Assembly: GCA_032358165.1 (NCBI GenBank)
Contig: JAALGY010000061.1
Location: 1,116,001-1,180,000, forward strand
Direction of reading: 5' to 3'
DNA: 64,000 bases
Source of the DNA: Diplosphaera chodatii
Taxonomy: Eukaryota; Chlorophyta; Trebouxiophyceae; Prasiolales; Stichococcaceae
Shown: positions 11,433 to 21,774 of the stretch, piece after piece
Numbering within the stretch: position 1 is the first letter of the stretch
Layout of the letters: every line of letters begins with the position of its first letter
Notes under the pieces: model-generated
What the model saw: the letters and a program-made list of their open reading frames with translations, nothing else
Database searches by the model: none
What the model was told of the DNA's origin: nothing
Translations under genes and position numbers: made by a program

Positions 11433-13230
11433 ATGGAGCAGCCCCAGCAGCAGCAGCAGGCGCCGCAGCGGCCGCCCGGCAGCGAGTCGCCCGACTGGCT
11501 GGCGAGGCTGCCGCTGCCTGACATGCCGGACTTGGGGGGCGACGACTGGCTGCAGGAGTTTGCAGCCGGGCCGCTGGGCAGTGCAGCACCCAGCAGGTGG
11601 GCCACTGAGTTGCATGACAGTCAACATGGCCATGCAGGTGCTCTGCGCAGCTGTATGGGCAACCCCTCTTGGTGTGGATTGCTGCACTGCCTACATGACA
11701 CACCAAGCAGTACTGGCAATGTTGAGCAGTTGCATCGTCGCTGCATGCATCGCAATCAGTACTACAGTGGTCTCAGGGCTGCTGGATCAGCGTCCTTTGG
11801 CTTGCACCACCTTCACGGCGCTCACACGCGTTGCATACTGGATTTGGCCAGCCAGCGACGGCCAAATGCGACGCTGACTCCAACCTGCCTTATGCCACAG
11901 CAGCCTTGCGGAGGCAGGCGTGGCGCAGCCCGTCAAGCCGGAGCCCCTCGAGGACGAGTCAGCGGCGGGCGGCCGGCAGACGCGGAAGCGGGTGCGGCCG
12001 GCGGCGGATGATGACGACGCCACCTACGACTCGGATGCTGAGGACGACGCGGAGCCGGGCGCCGGCTGCAGACGCGGCAGCGCCCGGCGCAAGGGCGCGG
12101 CCGCGAAGGAGCAGAAGAAGCTCAATGAGAAGGCCCGTCGGCAGCGCGAGAACGACTTGTGAGGCCCCCGCCTGCCTGGATCCTGTGTGCTGCTTTGGGA
12201 GGCGTCATCTGCTTGCCAGCACTCGAGCGCGGCACATGTCACATGGTGCTGCTCGGTGATGCCTCACTGCCTGCACCCGGTCAGCTCCGGCAGGTCGGCA
12301 CGGTCCTGGTCATATCAAGGTCACCGACACAATGTTCCGCCTGCGCCCGCAGCATCATGCAGCTGGCGAAGCTGCTGGACCCGGCGCGTGCAGGGCGCGC
12401 CGACAAGCTCAGCACGCTCGCGGACGCGGTGAAGGAGATCATGCGCCTGCGCACCGACACAGCCGCGCTGCAGCGCCTCAACAAAGTGCTGGAGGTGCGG
12501 CTTGAATGGTTGTGTGCCTCCACATGCTCGCTATCCTGCAGGACATCGTTTCAGAGTGGGAGCAGCGTGCACAGCCAGTTTTTGTGGTCGGGTCTGTGGT
12601 CTGTTCGAGGGGCAGGCGGCTGCTTTTGCCCAGCAGGGGGATCCAAGCAGGGGGCCACTCGACTCACAGCTTCGAGGCCGTCGAGCCCTTTGCCAGCGTG
12701 TGCTGAGGTGCCATCGCGTGTTGCCACTGCAGGAGCGGGTGGCGGATCTGAAGGCGAAGCCGTACGCGCCTGACATGGTGCCGCAGCTGCCCGCGCCGCC
12801 CATGATGTTCATGCAGCAGCTGCAGCAGATGCAGGCGGCCGCGCAGCAGCAGCTCCAGGCGGCCCAGCCACAGCAGCAGCAGGTGCCGCAGTCCACAGCC
12901 CCTCAGCCACAGCAGCAGCAGCAACAGCAGCCCCAGATGCACATGCCGATGCAGCCACAGATGCCGCAGCCAGGCCTGGCTGGAGGCATGGTCGCGCTGC
13001 CGGCCGCCGCCTTCCAGCAGATGCTGGCCGCGCACTCGCAGCGGATGCAAGAGGCCGCGAAGCTGATGGCAGCAGGGGGGCCGCCAGCCGGGTTGCAGCA
13101 GCCGGCCCTGCAGCCGGCGTTCAAGGCGCCAGGTGGCGGCGAGGTCCTGTCCTCGGCGGCCGTTTTGTACATGAACCCCAGCGATCTGGACGTCTCTGCT
13201 GACGCCAGCAAGCGGCCGGTTGCCGCCTGA
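11433..13230 (+). CDS. bHLH transcription factor 1 with Gln-rich C-terminus
   Basis: Nuclear DNA-binding regulator. Four exons, all in phase: 11433-11596, 11901-12158, 12353-12494 and 12733-13230, giving 353 residues. The N-terminus is Gln/Pro-rich (MEQPQQQQQ). An acidic segment (DDDDATYDSDAEDD) and basic RKRV precede the bHLH. The basic region and helix 1 read KARRQREND then FIMQLAKLLDP across an intron, and helix 2 is DKLSTLADAVKEIMRL. A coiled-coil-like extension (LQRLNKVLE-ERVADLK) follows. The tail is packed with Gln runs and ends NPSDLDVSADASKRPVAA. The L-L-D-P loop and the long helix after it resemble plant subgroup IVc (ILR3-like) bHLHs, which act in iron and stress responses; that assignment is tentative. 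An in-frame ATG at 11307 could add 42 residues. Paralogue of the bHLH at 18104-21144. Confidence 0.88.
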
Positions 13231-14665
13231 GGGCCTCGTGTGGCAAGCAGGCGTCGTCGCATCATGCGGCAGGCAATCACTGGTGGCATTTCAGGGCATT
13301 GATCACAACGTGTGGTGCCTGCTCTTGGTCTGAACCCCCGCGATTTGAGTGCGCGTGCCTTTGCTGATTGCACAGAAGGGTTAACATCATGTCTTCAGTG
13401 TGGGTAGCTGGTTTGCGGGCTGTGAAGGGCAGCATGCTGGCGGCAGGACTTCTGAGGGTCCATGATGAGCCGACCGACTGCCTTGCAATGGTGCAGCCAG
13501 CTAGCTTTGTCAGTTGGGCGCTACAAGACGATGAAGTGTGTCTGTAACCAACTGTGGCTATTCTGGAGCTTGCCAGCACTTACCAGGCACATGCTGCCGT
13601 GTCCAGTATTGCCTGCAGATAGCCAGTATGGTACCCCAGCTACCACCAGCTCACCGCGGAACACATGACTTCGACGTTCCAGCCTGACGTGCGTCGCCAG
13701 AGACGCTCACACTGCACAGCGGAACAGATCGCACCAGGAATTTCCTGTTGACAGCTAGAGCCTGCACGGCATTCTACGCCAGCGCCTTACGTCTGGGCTT
13801 AAACCCTGTACGCTGGTACTGATCGCCGCGACGCCGCGGCTCCAAAGCCGGAAACTCCTGTCCGCATTGGTCGCGCTGCTCCCACAACACCCCACAACAG
13901 TTGCAGCGTGCCTGCAGGCAACCACAGCGCTGGTGCAGTGAAGTTTAGGTCCACGCACGTAGGCGGCAGGTGCCCCGCCTCACGTGCGATCTATCCTCAC
14001 TTCACGGGCTTTTTGGACCAGCCCGTGCAGTAGTAATTTGCTGCGGAGCCATCAGACCGACACTCTGCACTTGCACAACCAAACCCGACACGGTGCAGCA
14101 GCCCTACCCATCCGCCACTTCAGCCAGTCGACAAGAGAAGCGAGCGGCAATCCGTAGGTGTCACAATCTGCATAGGGCCGCTGACTGAGCGAGCACCGGC
14201 CCGCCTGCAGCCCAGCCCCCAGCGCTGCACCGAGCGCAGCCGGCACGACTGCCATCCCAGCTCAAGGTGATCACTGGAGCGTGGCTGGACGGTTCCAGCA
14301 TACAGCAGACACCGGCACCCAGTCGCTCCCATTGCAGTCGCTAGCTGGGCCTGGCGTCTACCCTCGCACGTCTGGGAGTATATCACTGCATGCGGCCAGC
14401 ATCGAGCCGCCTCGGTGCCGTTGACCCTGCATAGCCTTGTGTCCACGCTAGAAAGGCAATCATCCGGCGGCTGGTCAGCCTGGCGCCCGTCTCGTCGAGC
14501 CTGCTGCGTGTCCGTAGGTTACCTCCCGCTGTGTGTGGGCAGGTGCAGCCCGCCAGTGCGGCCGCCGATCAGCGTGAGCCTTTCACCAGACTTCATCGTG
14601 ATCACGAAGAGGCTAATGTCTGGTTGTATGCGCCCGCAGGTCCTCAGTTAGCCGGACAGGCCAAC
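13231..14665. other. intergenic between bHLH 1 and the wall glycoprotein gene
   Basis: 1.4 kb. The left third is the 3' UTR of bHLH 1, with TGTAA at 13543-13547. The rest contains no reading frame with recognisable motifs and presumably holds the promoter and 5' UTR of the secreted protein that starts at 14666. Confidence 0.45.
13543..13547 (+). terminator. TGTAA poly(A) signal for bHLH 1
   Basis: TGTAA 313 bp past the stop codon; no nearer copy was seen. Confidence 0.4.
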
Positions 14666-17290
14666 ATGCTGACATTAGTGATCGTCGCCCGGGTTGCCCT
14701 GCTGACGCTGGGCTGCGTCACAGCCCTCATCATGCCGCACAAGGCTGCGGCCTTCTCAGTCGCCGACACCCTGCAGCAGGTGAGCCCCGCAGCGCTGCCT
14801 CCGGATCTCACTGCACCTGCCGGTGGCTTTTACTGCAAAGTGCCCCGCAAGTGCAGTCCCACAATGAGACCGCAACTTGTGCTTGCGACTGCTGCGGAAA
14901 CCCGACATCATCGTGATAGTTGTTTCTTGGCAAAGCCTGCGCATGTTTTACGCCTTCATGCGTCTATTCATGTGCTGCACTTCGGTGTCACACTTGTGTG
15001 CACCACATACGTCATGCAGACACACATGCCAGGTCTGGTGTCGTTTGGAAGCCTGGATGCTGAGTGAAGCTCAGCCTCTGCAGGTCCACGGCGCGGACGG
15101 CGCCATCGCACGGTCGCTGCTGGCGGCGCGGCGGCCGACCAAGCGGCCAACCAAGCGGCCGACGCCGCGCCCCACTAAGCGGCACCTGGACAAGCCGCGC
15201 CCCACCCCCAGGGCCACCGCCAAGCGGGTAGCAGCCGTTCTGAAGGCGACGCCCCGGCCCACAGCCCGACCCACGCCCCGGCCCACAGCCCGACCCACAC
15301 CCCGGCCCACGCCCAAGCCCACGCCGCGCGCTACCGCGGCGGCCAAGACCTCGCTCCGCAGCCCCCCGCCGCCACGGCCCCCGCCGCCGGCCACCCCCAA
15401 GCTCTCCGTCCTGGGCCCCGGCGCCGGCACCAGCGCCCGGACGTCGGTGCTGAAGCCCCTGGGCGCCGCCACAGCCGTCGCCGGCACCTCGCTCGCGGTG
15501 AAGAATGCCGTCGCGGCGGTCGCCGCGGACGCGCCCGGCTTCGCCTTCAACGCCGCCACCGCGGCGCTGACCGTGACCGGCTCCAGCGCCCAGATGACGG
15601 TGTCCGTCGCCATGACAGGTGCGGATGCGCTGCTGCACACAGATGCTAAAACGCAGCTGACACAAGCATGCCGCGTGCTTGTCTGTCTACTCTTAAACGA
15701 CTCACATGTGCGGCAGCCGCCCGGGTGGGCCAGTGCATTCATACTCACAGCCACCACCCTGCAGGCGGCAAGGCAGCGCACGTCGGGGCGTTCTCAGCCA
15801 CCCTGGCGGCGGGCGCCAAGCCGGGCGCCACCCGCGCATCACAGGCCGGCTGCAGCGGCGCCGTGGCGGCACGCGTCACCGCCTACCGCGACTTCGCCAC
15901 TTGCGCCGGCTGGACCGTCGCCGCGCTGGCGGCCGGCGCCCCACTGGCCGACGCCGTCAAGTGCAAGGGCGCGCCCCTGCGGGTGCGCACTCCTCAACAT
16001 CCTCTTGATGCTGTTGACGAATCACACCTGTGCTTCTTCGTGATCAGCTGAGCTCGCGTGCAGCAGCCAGAGGCACCTGCCCACCCAGCAGCACCCTGGA
16101 CAGCAGTATACAGTTGCCTGATGTGGGACTCGCTGCATGTTGCAGGTCCCAATCGCGAGCAGCAGCTTCCAGCTGGCCGTTGGCAAGAGCGCGCAGCTGG
16201 GGGGCCCGGTGTGGCACGACTTCACATCGCTGGATGTGGCGGTGACCAATCCCGCCTGCGGCGTGGTGTCGCTCAGCGCGATGGCGGTCACCGCTGCCGC
16301 GGGGCCGCCGGTGCTCACCACGCAGCAGCTGCTGGCCGCCGGGCTGCTGAGCCCCGCGGCCGGCGGCAACGAGCAGAGCGCGCCGGAGCTGGACCCGCTG
16401 TCGCCCGTGGCGCCGCCGCCTGCGGCCACGCCCGCGCCGACGGCCGCGTCCCCGCCGCCCTCGCCGCCGCCCAGCCCCCCGCCCAGCCCTCCGCCCAGCC
16501 CGCCTCCGCCATCGCCGCCGCCGCGGCCGCCGCCCTCTCCGCCCCCGCGCCCGCCCCCCAGCCCCCCGCCCCCCAGCCCGCCGCCGCCCAGCCCGCCGCC
16601 GCCCAAGGCGACCCCAGCACCCACAGCCGCGCCCACCGCAGCCCCGACCCCGGCAGCCGCTGACAAGAGCACCAACCCAGGGTTTTGCAGCTTCGGGGGC
16701 GTGGCGGTGTACACTGCCGGCGCTGTTGTCAACTATGACGGCAGCCAGCCCGCCTCTGCCATCAACACGTGCCAGAAGATCGGCAGGTGTGCTGAGACTA
16801 AGTCAGGAAGACGTCCTGGTGTGCCTGATCTGAAAGCCTTCCTCATGCATGAGGTCATGTGGCTTAGTGTTTCGCTTCATGTGCAGGTCTCCGGCCAACC
16901 TATCAGACACAGCAACAGCCGCCAAGGCCAAGGCCGCCATCGCGGCCTGCGGCGCTCCACTTTCCACATTCTACTATGCTGCGGCACCAGCCTACTCCAA
17001 TGAGAACGGCTTCTGCAGCTTTGCACAGCTCAGCGGCTCCGGCTCCTCTCAGGTGTGTACCACGATGTCGCACAACCGACCCAGGGCATTGGTGTTCTTG
17101 CCTGCTGTCTGCAGTCTGCGTCATCAGCAATCTGTATGGGCTTCGGCAGCGCATTGCACTTCACTGCGTCAGCAGTTGGCATGAGCCGTGTCGCTGACCA
17201 TGCCATATTGATCTCGTGCAGGCCCTGGCAGTGACCAACGACTACGCGTGCGCCAGCAGCGGCTTCGGCGCCCTGGTGCTGTGCGCCTGA
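14666..17290 (+). CDS. secreted proline-rich (hydroxyproline-rich type) cell-wall glycoprotein
   Basis: Predicted extracellular matrix protein. Six exons in phase: 14666-14779, 15084-15618, 15765-15982, 16146-16786, 16887-17052 and 17222-17290, giving 580 residues. Exon 1 encodes a hydrophobic signal peptide (LTLVIVARVALLTLGCV). Exon 2 opens with a basic repeat of K/R-R-P-T and R-P-T-P units (residues about 52-115), followed by PPPRPPPP. A middle globular part with paired Cys follows (for example CAGWTVAAL). A second, long Ser-Pro-Pro-Pro block lies at about residues 390-450, the classical site for Pro hydroxylation and arabinosylation. A Cys-containing C-terminal domain has two related motifs, GFCSFGGVAVY and GFCSFAQLSG, and ends ALVLCA. 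This is the general plan of volvocalean and chlorellalean HRGPs, but I could not place it in a named family. It lies between the two bHLH paralogues. Confidence 0.85.
15126..15335 (+). repeat. K/R-R-P-T and R-P-T-P coding repeat
   Basis: Short, imperfect, in-frame tandem units encoding KRPT, TPRPTARP and related tetrapeptides (DNA units close to CCCACGCCCCGG and CCCACAGCCCGA). Highly basic, unlike the Ser-Pro-Pro block later in the same protein. Confidence 0.8.
16440..16615 (+). repeat. Ser-Pro-Pro-Pro coding repeat
   Basis: Run of SPPP, SPPPP and RPPPSPPP units, low-complexity C-rich DNA. Typical HRGP spacer expected to form an extended polyproline rod. Confidence 0.9.
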
Positions 17291-18103
17291 TGGGGCAGCA
17301 GGAAGTCGCATTGCGTACGCAGCGCCAGCGGCATGCTGCAAGGTCGCACCCGTCAGTGCACCTAGTACATCACTAGCTATGCAGCGGCACCAACGACAGC
17401 AGCTGTGATAGGAAAGGACCCAGGGCACATGCCGCTGGTGAAGCACAGCGCCTGATTCGATGCGCTAATGGATTGCAGCATCCCCTTCTTTAGCATTGGA
17501 CCTCGTCTGTAGTCCAGCAGAGCCCTTGTCTAAGGTTTGGACCTCGGTATGTGTGTCAGCCAGTTGAAGTTTCAGAGTAGGGGACACTGCTTTCAGCATT
17601 CCCAGTGTTGACACGAGTGCCTGCTCCCGCACATGAAGAGTTTGGCCAGCAATGTCGACCAGTCATTGCATGCCTGCTCCGATCGTCAACATGTAAGCAA
17701 ACCGGAACAGCCAACCAAGAGCTTCAGGGCCATGGCCAACGGCCAACATCTGTCAACTGCATCATCCAAGGACCAGCCTGGCCGCGCGCTCCCGGTGGGG
17801 ACCAGGGATTATGTACACCGGCCCAGGTTCTCACGCCCCCTGGCGAGGTGCCGCTTTCGACTCTCGCGCGTGCTGTTCGTGCGCAAAGCGGCCATGCAGC
17901 GGCGGCCCACGTTGCAGACCTGACGGCGCTTATGCGGATCAACTTACATATACAGCCGTCTGCGGGTGGTTTGGCCAGCTTTCAAGGGCAGTGATCACCG
18001 CTCGTCTTGCATGCATTTGCACCCCGTTTCGGCCCCGCTTCCTTGCCGCCGCCCAGACCGTTGATCTCCTCAAACAGCATGCCGCGATAGCGTGACACAT
18101 CTC
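17291..18103. other. intergenic between the wall glycoprotein and bHLH 2
   Basis: About 0.8 kb. Includes the 3' UTR of the glycoprotein gene (a TGTAA near 17693 is a possible signal) and the promoter of the second bHLH. No exon supported. Confidence 0.45.
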
Positions 18104-21100
18104 ATGCAGTGGAGCAACGACCCTGGCGACGCGCAGCAGGGCGCCGGGCAGTCATCCAATGCCGGCGCCAGCGGCGCAGGCCAGCAGTTTCTGCCGGGAG
18201 CCGACTTTCCCTTTGGTCTGGACTTCGGAGCGGACGATGGGCACCTCGTACTGCTCGAAAGCCTCGGAGGCGACCCTGGCAGGTGCTATCCACCTCACCA
18301 TGCACTCCCCGGCTGCCGCGGCAGCTGTCGCATGACTTACAGATCCTTTTGGCACCGACCAGCGGCAGTCTACGAGGCACCTGTCTGATTGTGCTTCTCA
18401 GGGCATGACTCCGATCGAATGCTGCATCGCTCGAGGCCGGTTGCTTGTCCCAGTATGCGCTCTTGCAACCGTACCGCCTGGCGCTACAGCAGTCCAGCTC
18501 CGGCGGGCCCACCCCTGTGCTTTCGATTCTGCAGCAGCGACGGCCGCACCAAGCGGCAGCGCCTGGACGCCGGCGAGGCCAGCGTGGAGGCGTACATGGC
18601 GCACCTGGCCGCCCCGCCGCAGCTGCAGCGCGCGCAGTCCAGCGAGGCGGAGCCCCCCGGCAGGTGGGCTCTCGGTCATCTAGCCCACCGACTGCTCGCC
18701 CAAGCTTGCCTCCCAGTACCGTCCAGTTCGCTTGATGCATACGAGGTGGCATGGCGAGAACATGTGTAGCGCAAGCAGTACGAGCGTAGTGCAGGCGCCT
18801 GCAAGCCGCATGAAAGCTGTTGAGATTACTCCTGTTATAGTGCCACCGCCGGGGGCATCGGCAGCGGCAGCGGCGCGGGCCCAACGCTCCGCGCCCGCAG
18901 CATGGCCTTCGACGATGACCTGGAAGACGAGTCCGCAGGTCAGTGTCATGGCGCCCCGCTTTGCATGCTCCTGCAGACATGCATGCTGGAGCATGCCTGC
19001 ATGCCGCTTATTCGTGAGTTCGCGTGCTGAGACTGCGCCGTGCAGACGTTGCAAGAACCGTGCAACTGCAGCAGTCCAGCGCAGCATGCAAGGCTACCTC
19101 GCAAGCATGCAGGTGCATCGGGGGGACCGGGCGGGGGGCGCAGCCGGGGCGGCGCGGTGGCAAACCCCAGCAAGGCACACCGGGAGCGGGCGCGCCGCGA
19201 GCGCCTGAACGATGGGTGAGGCGCTTCTGCCGTGCTTGCAACTGTACAAGTCCCGCCACGTGAGGACACCAGCTCGCTCGCATGCCCCCGGTCAGGACGT
19301 GCACTGAAAGGGACGTTGCAGCTAGGCTGCGGCCGAGGTCCTTGGCTTTGCACCTGAGGGCTGCAGCCTCACTGAGTACCCTGCGTTGCACACCCCAGCT
19401 TTGCGGAGCTGGCGCTGCTGCTGGACGCGGGCAAGGCGGTGCGCACCGACAAGCTGTCCATCATCGCGGACGCCGTGAAGGAGGTCACCAAGCTGCGGGC
19501 GGAGAGCCACCAGCTGCGGCAGCTCAACAAGTTCCTGGAGGTACCCTTGTTCTGCACCCCGCCCTTGGACCGACGAGCCTCGCAGCTGGCTGCCCCGCCG
19601 CGAGGTCCGCCCACCTGCTGACCTCTGCTGGCGGACTGTCACTGTCTGCTGTGTCGATTTCGCCGCTGTCCAACCCACCCAGGAGCGGGTGAAGGACCTG
19701 GAGACGGCCAAGCACCAGGCGGAGCTGGCGCGCATGATGAGCACGCAGCTGGCCCAGCAGCAGCAGCAGCAGCAGCAGCAGGCGGGGGGCGGCGGCGGCA
19801 GCGGCGGCGCGGGCGCAGCGGCCGCCGGCCCCTCCAGCGGCAGCATGCCGTCGGGCTTCGTGCAGCAGGGCTTCGGCCAGGGCTTTGTGCCAGGTCAGTG
19901 CCGAAACCTAACAGTCACCGTCAAGGGCATGCATTCCTTGACAGGTGCTTCGACGTCATGGAGCAGTGTGTTTCATACCGCCTGGAATGCTGCAGGGCTG
20001 GGCGTGCCCGGCGGCATGATCGCGGTGCCGGCGGCGGCCCTGCAGCAGCTGACGGCCATGGGCGGGCACCTGCTGCCGGGCGGCCAGGCAGCCGGCCTTG
20101 CGTCAAACCCCATGGCGCAGTCGGTCTCGCACATCAACGCTGGCATGGCCTTGATGCAGCAAGCACAGGTGGGGCTACGAGAAGACCGGCGCATGCCTGC
20201 GAGTAGCGTAGGATCGCCATGTCTACATATGGCGTCTGTGTCGTGCTCGCACCAACCAAAGCTGCTGCAGACCAGCGCAAGTTGCTTCTGTCGTGCGGTC
20301 TTGGCAGTGTTGCGCTGTTATTTGCCAGTGCTCAAGTCAAGTGTGTTGTTCCTTGGATCAGGCGCAGCAACAAGCGCAACAGCAGCAGCAGCAGCAGACG
20401 TATGCGCAGCCTGCTGCGGATGTCAAGCCTGAGGCCAGCGCAGCGCAGGCCCAACCGCAGCTACAGCAGCAGGCGCAGCTTTCACCGGCACAGCAGCACC
20501 CTCAGCAGCAGCAGGCGCCGGTGTCGCCGCAGCAACAGCAGGTGCACGCTCAGCAGCAGCAGCAGCAGGGCAGCGACACGCCGCCGCCCTTGCCGCCACA
20601 GCCGCAGCAGCAGCAGCCACAGCCGCAGCTGCCCTTCCCGCTGCCCGGCATCTACGAAGGTGACTTGACGTCGATGCCATGAACAGGCTGGTGACCGGCA
20701 GGTCGTTATTTGGTCTGAGCCGAGTCTTGACCTTTACTATATCTGTGCTGGTAAGTGTGCTATGCTCGAGCTGCGTTGTCCGGGCAGGAGCTACATTTAC
20801 AAGATGACCGTACTTGGCATCTGCAGGCGGCTTCCCAGGATTGCAGTATGGGCAGCCACCCGGCAGTGCGCCCCAGGGCTACATCGCCACCGCCATGCCG
20901 GGGCTGCAGCCACAGACGTTCACCAGCGAAGGCATGCAGAGACTGCTCTGCCACAAGCATGAGCAGTCGTCGTGTTGCATGCTGCCTGTCGATACCGCAT
21001 ATCCATCGAGACCTAGTCGCCTGACGACTTCCCTCATCCCACTCAGGCGGCCAGGCGGCTTCCATGCCGCCAAACCCGCTGTGGCTGGCGCCAGGCGCAC

Positions 21101-21144
21101 TAGACACGTCTCAGGACCACCTGCGGCGGCCGCCCGCAGCATGA
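18104..21144 (+). CDS. bHLH transcription factor 2 with long Gln-rich region
   Basis: Paralogue of the bHLH at 11433-13230. Ten exons in phase: 18104-18282, 18535-18663, 18841-18938, 19113-19215, 19399-19540, 19683-19893, 19996-20168, 20362-20659, 20827-20931 and 21047-21144, giving 511 residues. The basic region HRERARRERLND is joined across an intron to FAELALLLDAGKAVRTDKLS, helix 2 is IIADAVKEVTKLRAE, and LRQLNKFLE-ERVKDLE extends it. Both introns inside the bHLH have the same place and phase as in the paralogue. Two further conserved blocks are GGMIAVPAAALQQL (GGMVALPAAAFQQM in bHLH 1) and the C-terminus LDTSQDHLRRPPAA. The middle is a poly-Gln/Pro activation-type domain. The last intron has a GC donor (20932-20933). 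Reading through it instead would end at 21149 with an unrelated tail; the paralogue's C-terminus favours splicing. Start chosen at the first ATG of the open exon. Confidence 0.87.
20362..20640 (+). repeat. CAG/CAA-rich poly-Gln coding region
   Basis: Nearly continuous CAG/CAA/CCG codons encoding Gln and Pro inside exon 8 of bHLH 2. Prone to length variation and to assembly collapse. Confidence 0.85.
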
Positions 21145-21774
21145 CCTGAAGGGTGAGAATCCCCATCAGCTCATGCCGCCTGTGGCGTACGCGTCAGGCA
21201 CAGCCGTGCGCCTCCTCACAGCAGCGCTGGCAACCTGATAGTAGAGTAGGCTTTACCGCAGTTTGTGGCCTTTAGGTTGATATCATAGTGTCAATCCACA
21301 TACAGTGTGAGAGGTTGATTCTGAAGCACTGTTCTTGAAGGCTTGCAGTCTCCAGATATGACGAAGTATCGGAGCACACATTCTTGATGTTTTGGCCACA
21401 TCAGATTTACTCAGTTTGTCTGACAGAGTGGACAGCGGATGTGTCTACTGTGCTGAAAGGCTAGACTGGACATGCGCAATTGCACTTGCGCCATGGCACC
21501 CTGCAGTAACCAGTGGGCAAGCCTGTGAAAGGGTACCTTGAAGGCACACAATCAGGAGTCAGCCCGCGTGCAAGGGGCAGAAAGCCGACGTCAGCAGGTC
21601 TATCGACTGGAATGCATGGCTGCCAGCGCATGATCCCCGCCGATCGCCCGCAGTGGCCCTTGATCGGAGTCAAGCTGGCCAGTGCCTGCACATATCAAGC
21701 AATTTCTACCATCACACGGCTCCCGTGACCGGACTCTCTTGTTGGCGCTTGCAGTTGGCTCAAACTTGGTTGCC
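21145..21774. other. intergenic between bHLH 2 and the NAR1-type channel
   Basis: About 630 bp, AT-richer. Expected to contain the 3' UTR of bHLH 2 and the promoter of the channel gene. No reading frame with recognisable motifs. Confidence 0.45.

Noticed and set aside
15071..16732. Long minus-strand open frames opposite the wall glycoprotein (Gly-rich)
   Set aside because: They mirror the Pro-rich coding repeats; GC-rich repeats leave the opposite strand open by composition.
19735..20640. CAG-rich stretches as microsatellite or mobile DNA
   Set aside because: They are in-frame Gln codons in bHLH exons and are explained as coding low-complexity sequence.
20827..21149. bHLH 2 reading straight through to a stop at 21149
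   Set aside because: The read-through tail is His/Arg/Ser-rich and unlike the paralogue. Splicing with a GC donor restores a tail that aligns with the C-terminus of bHLH 1.
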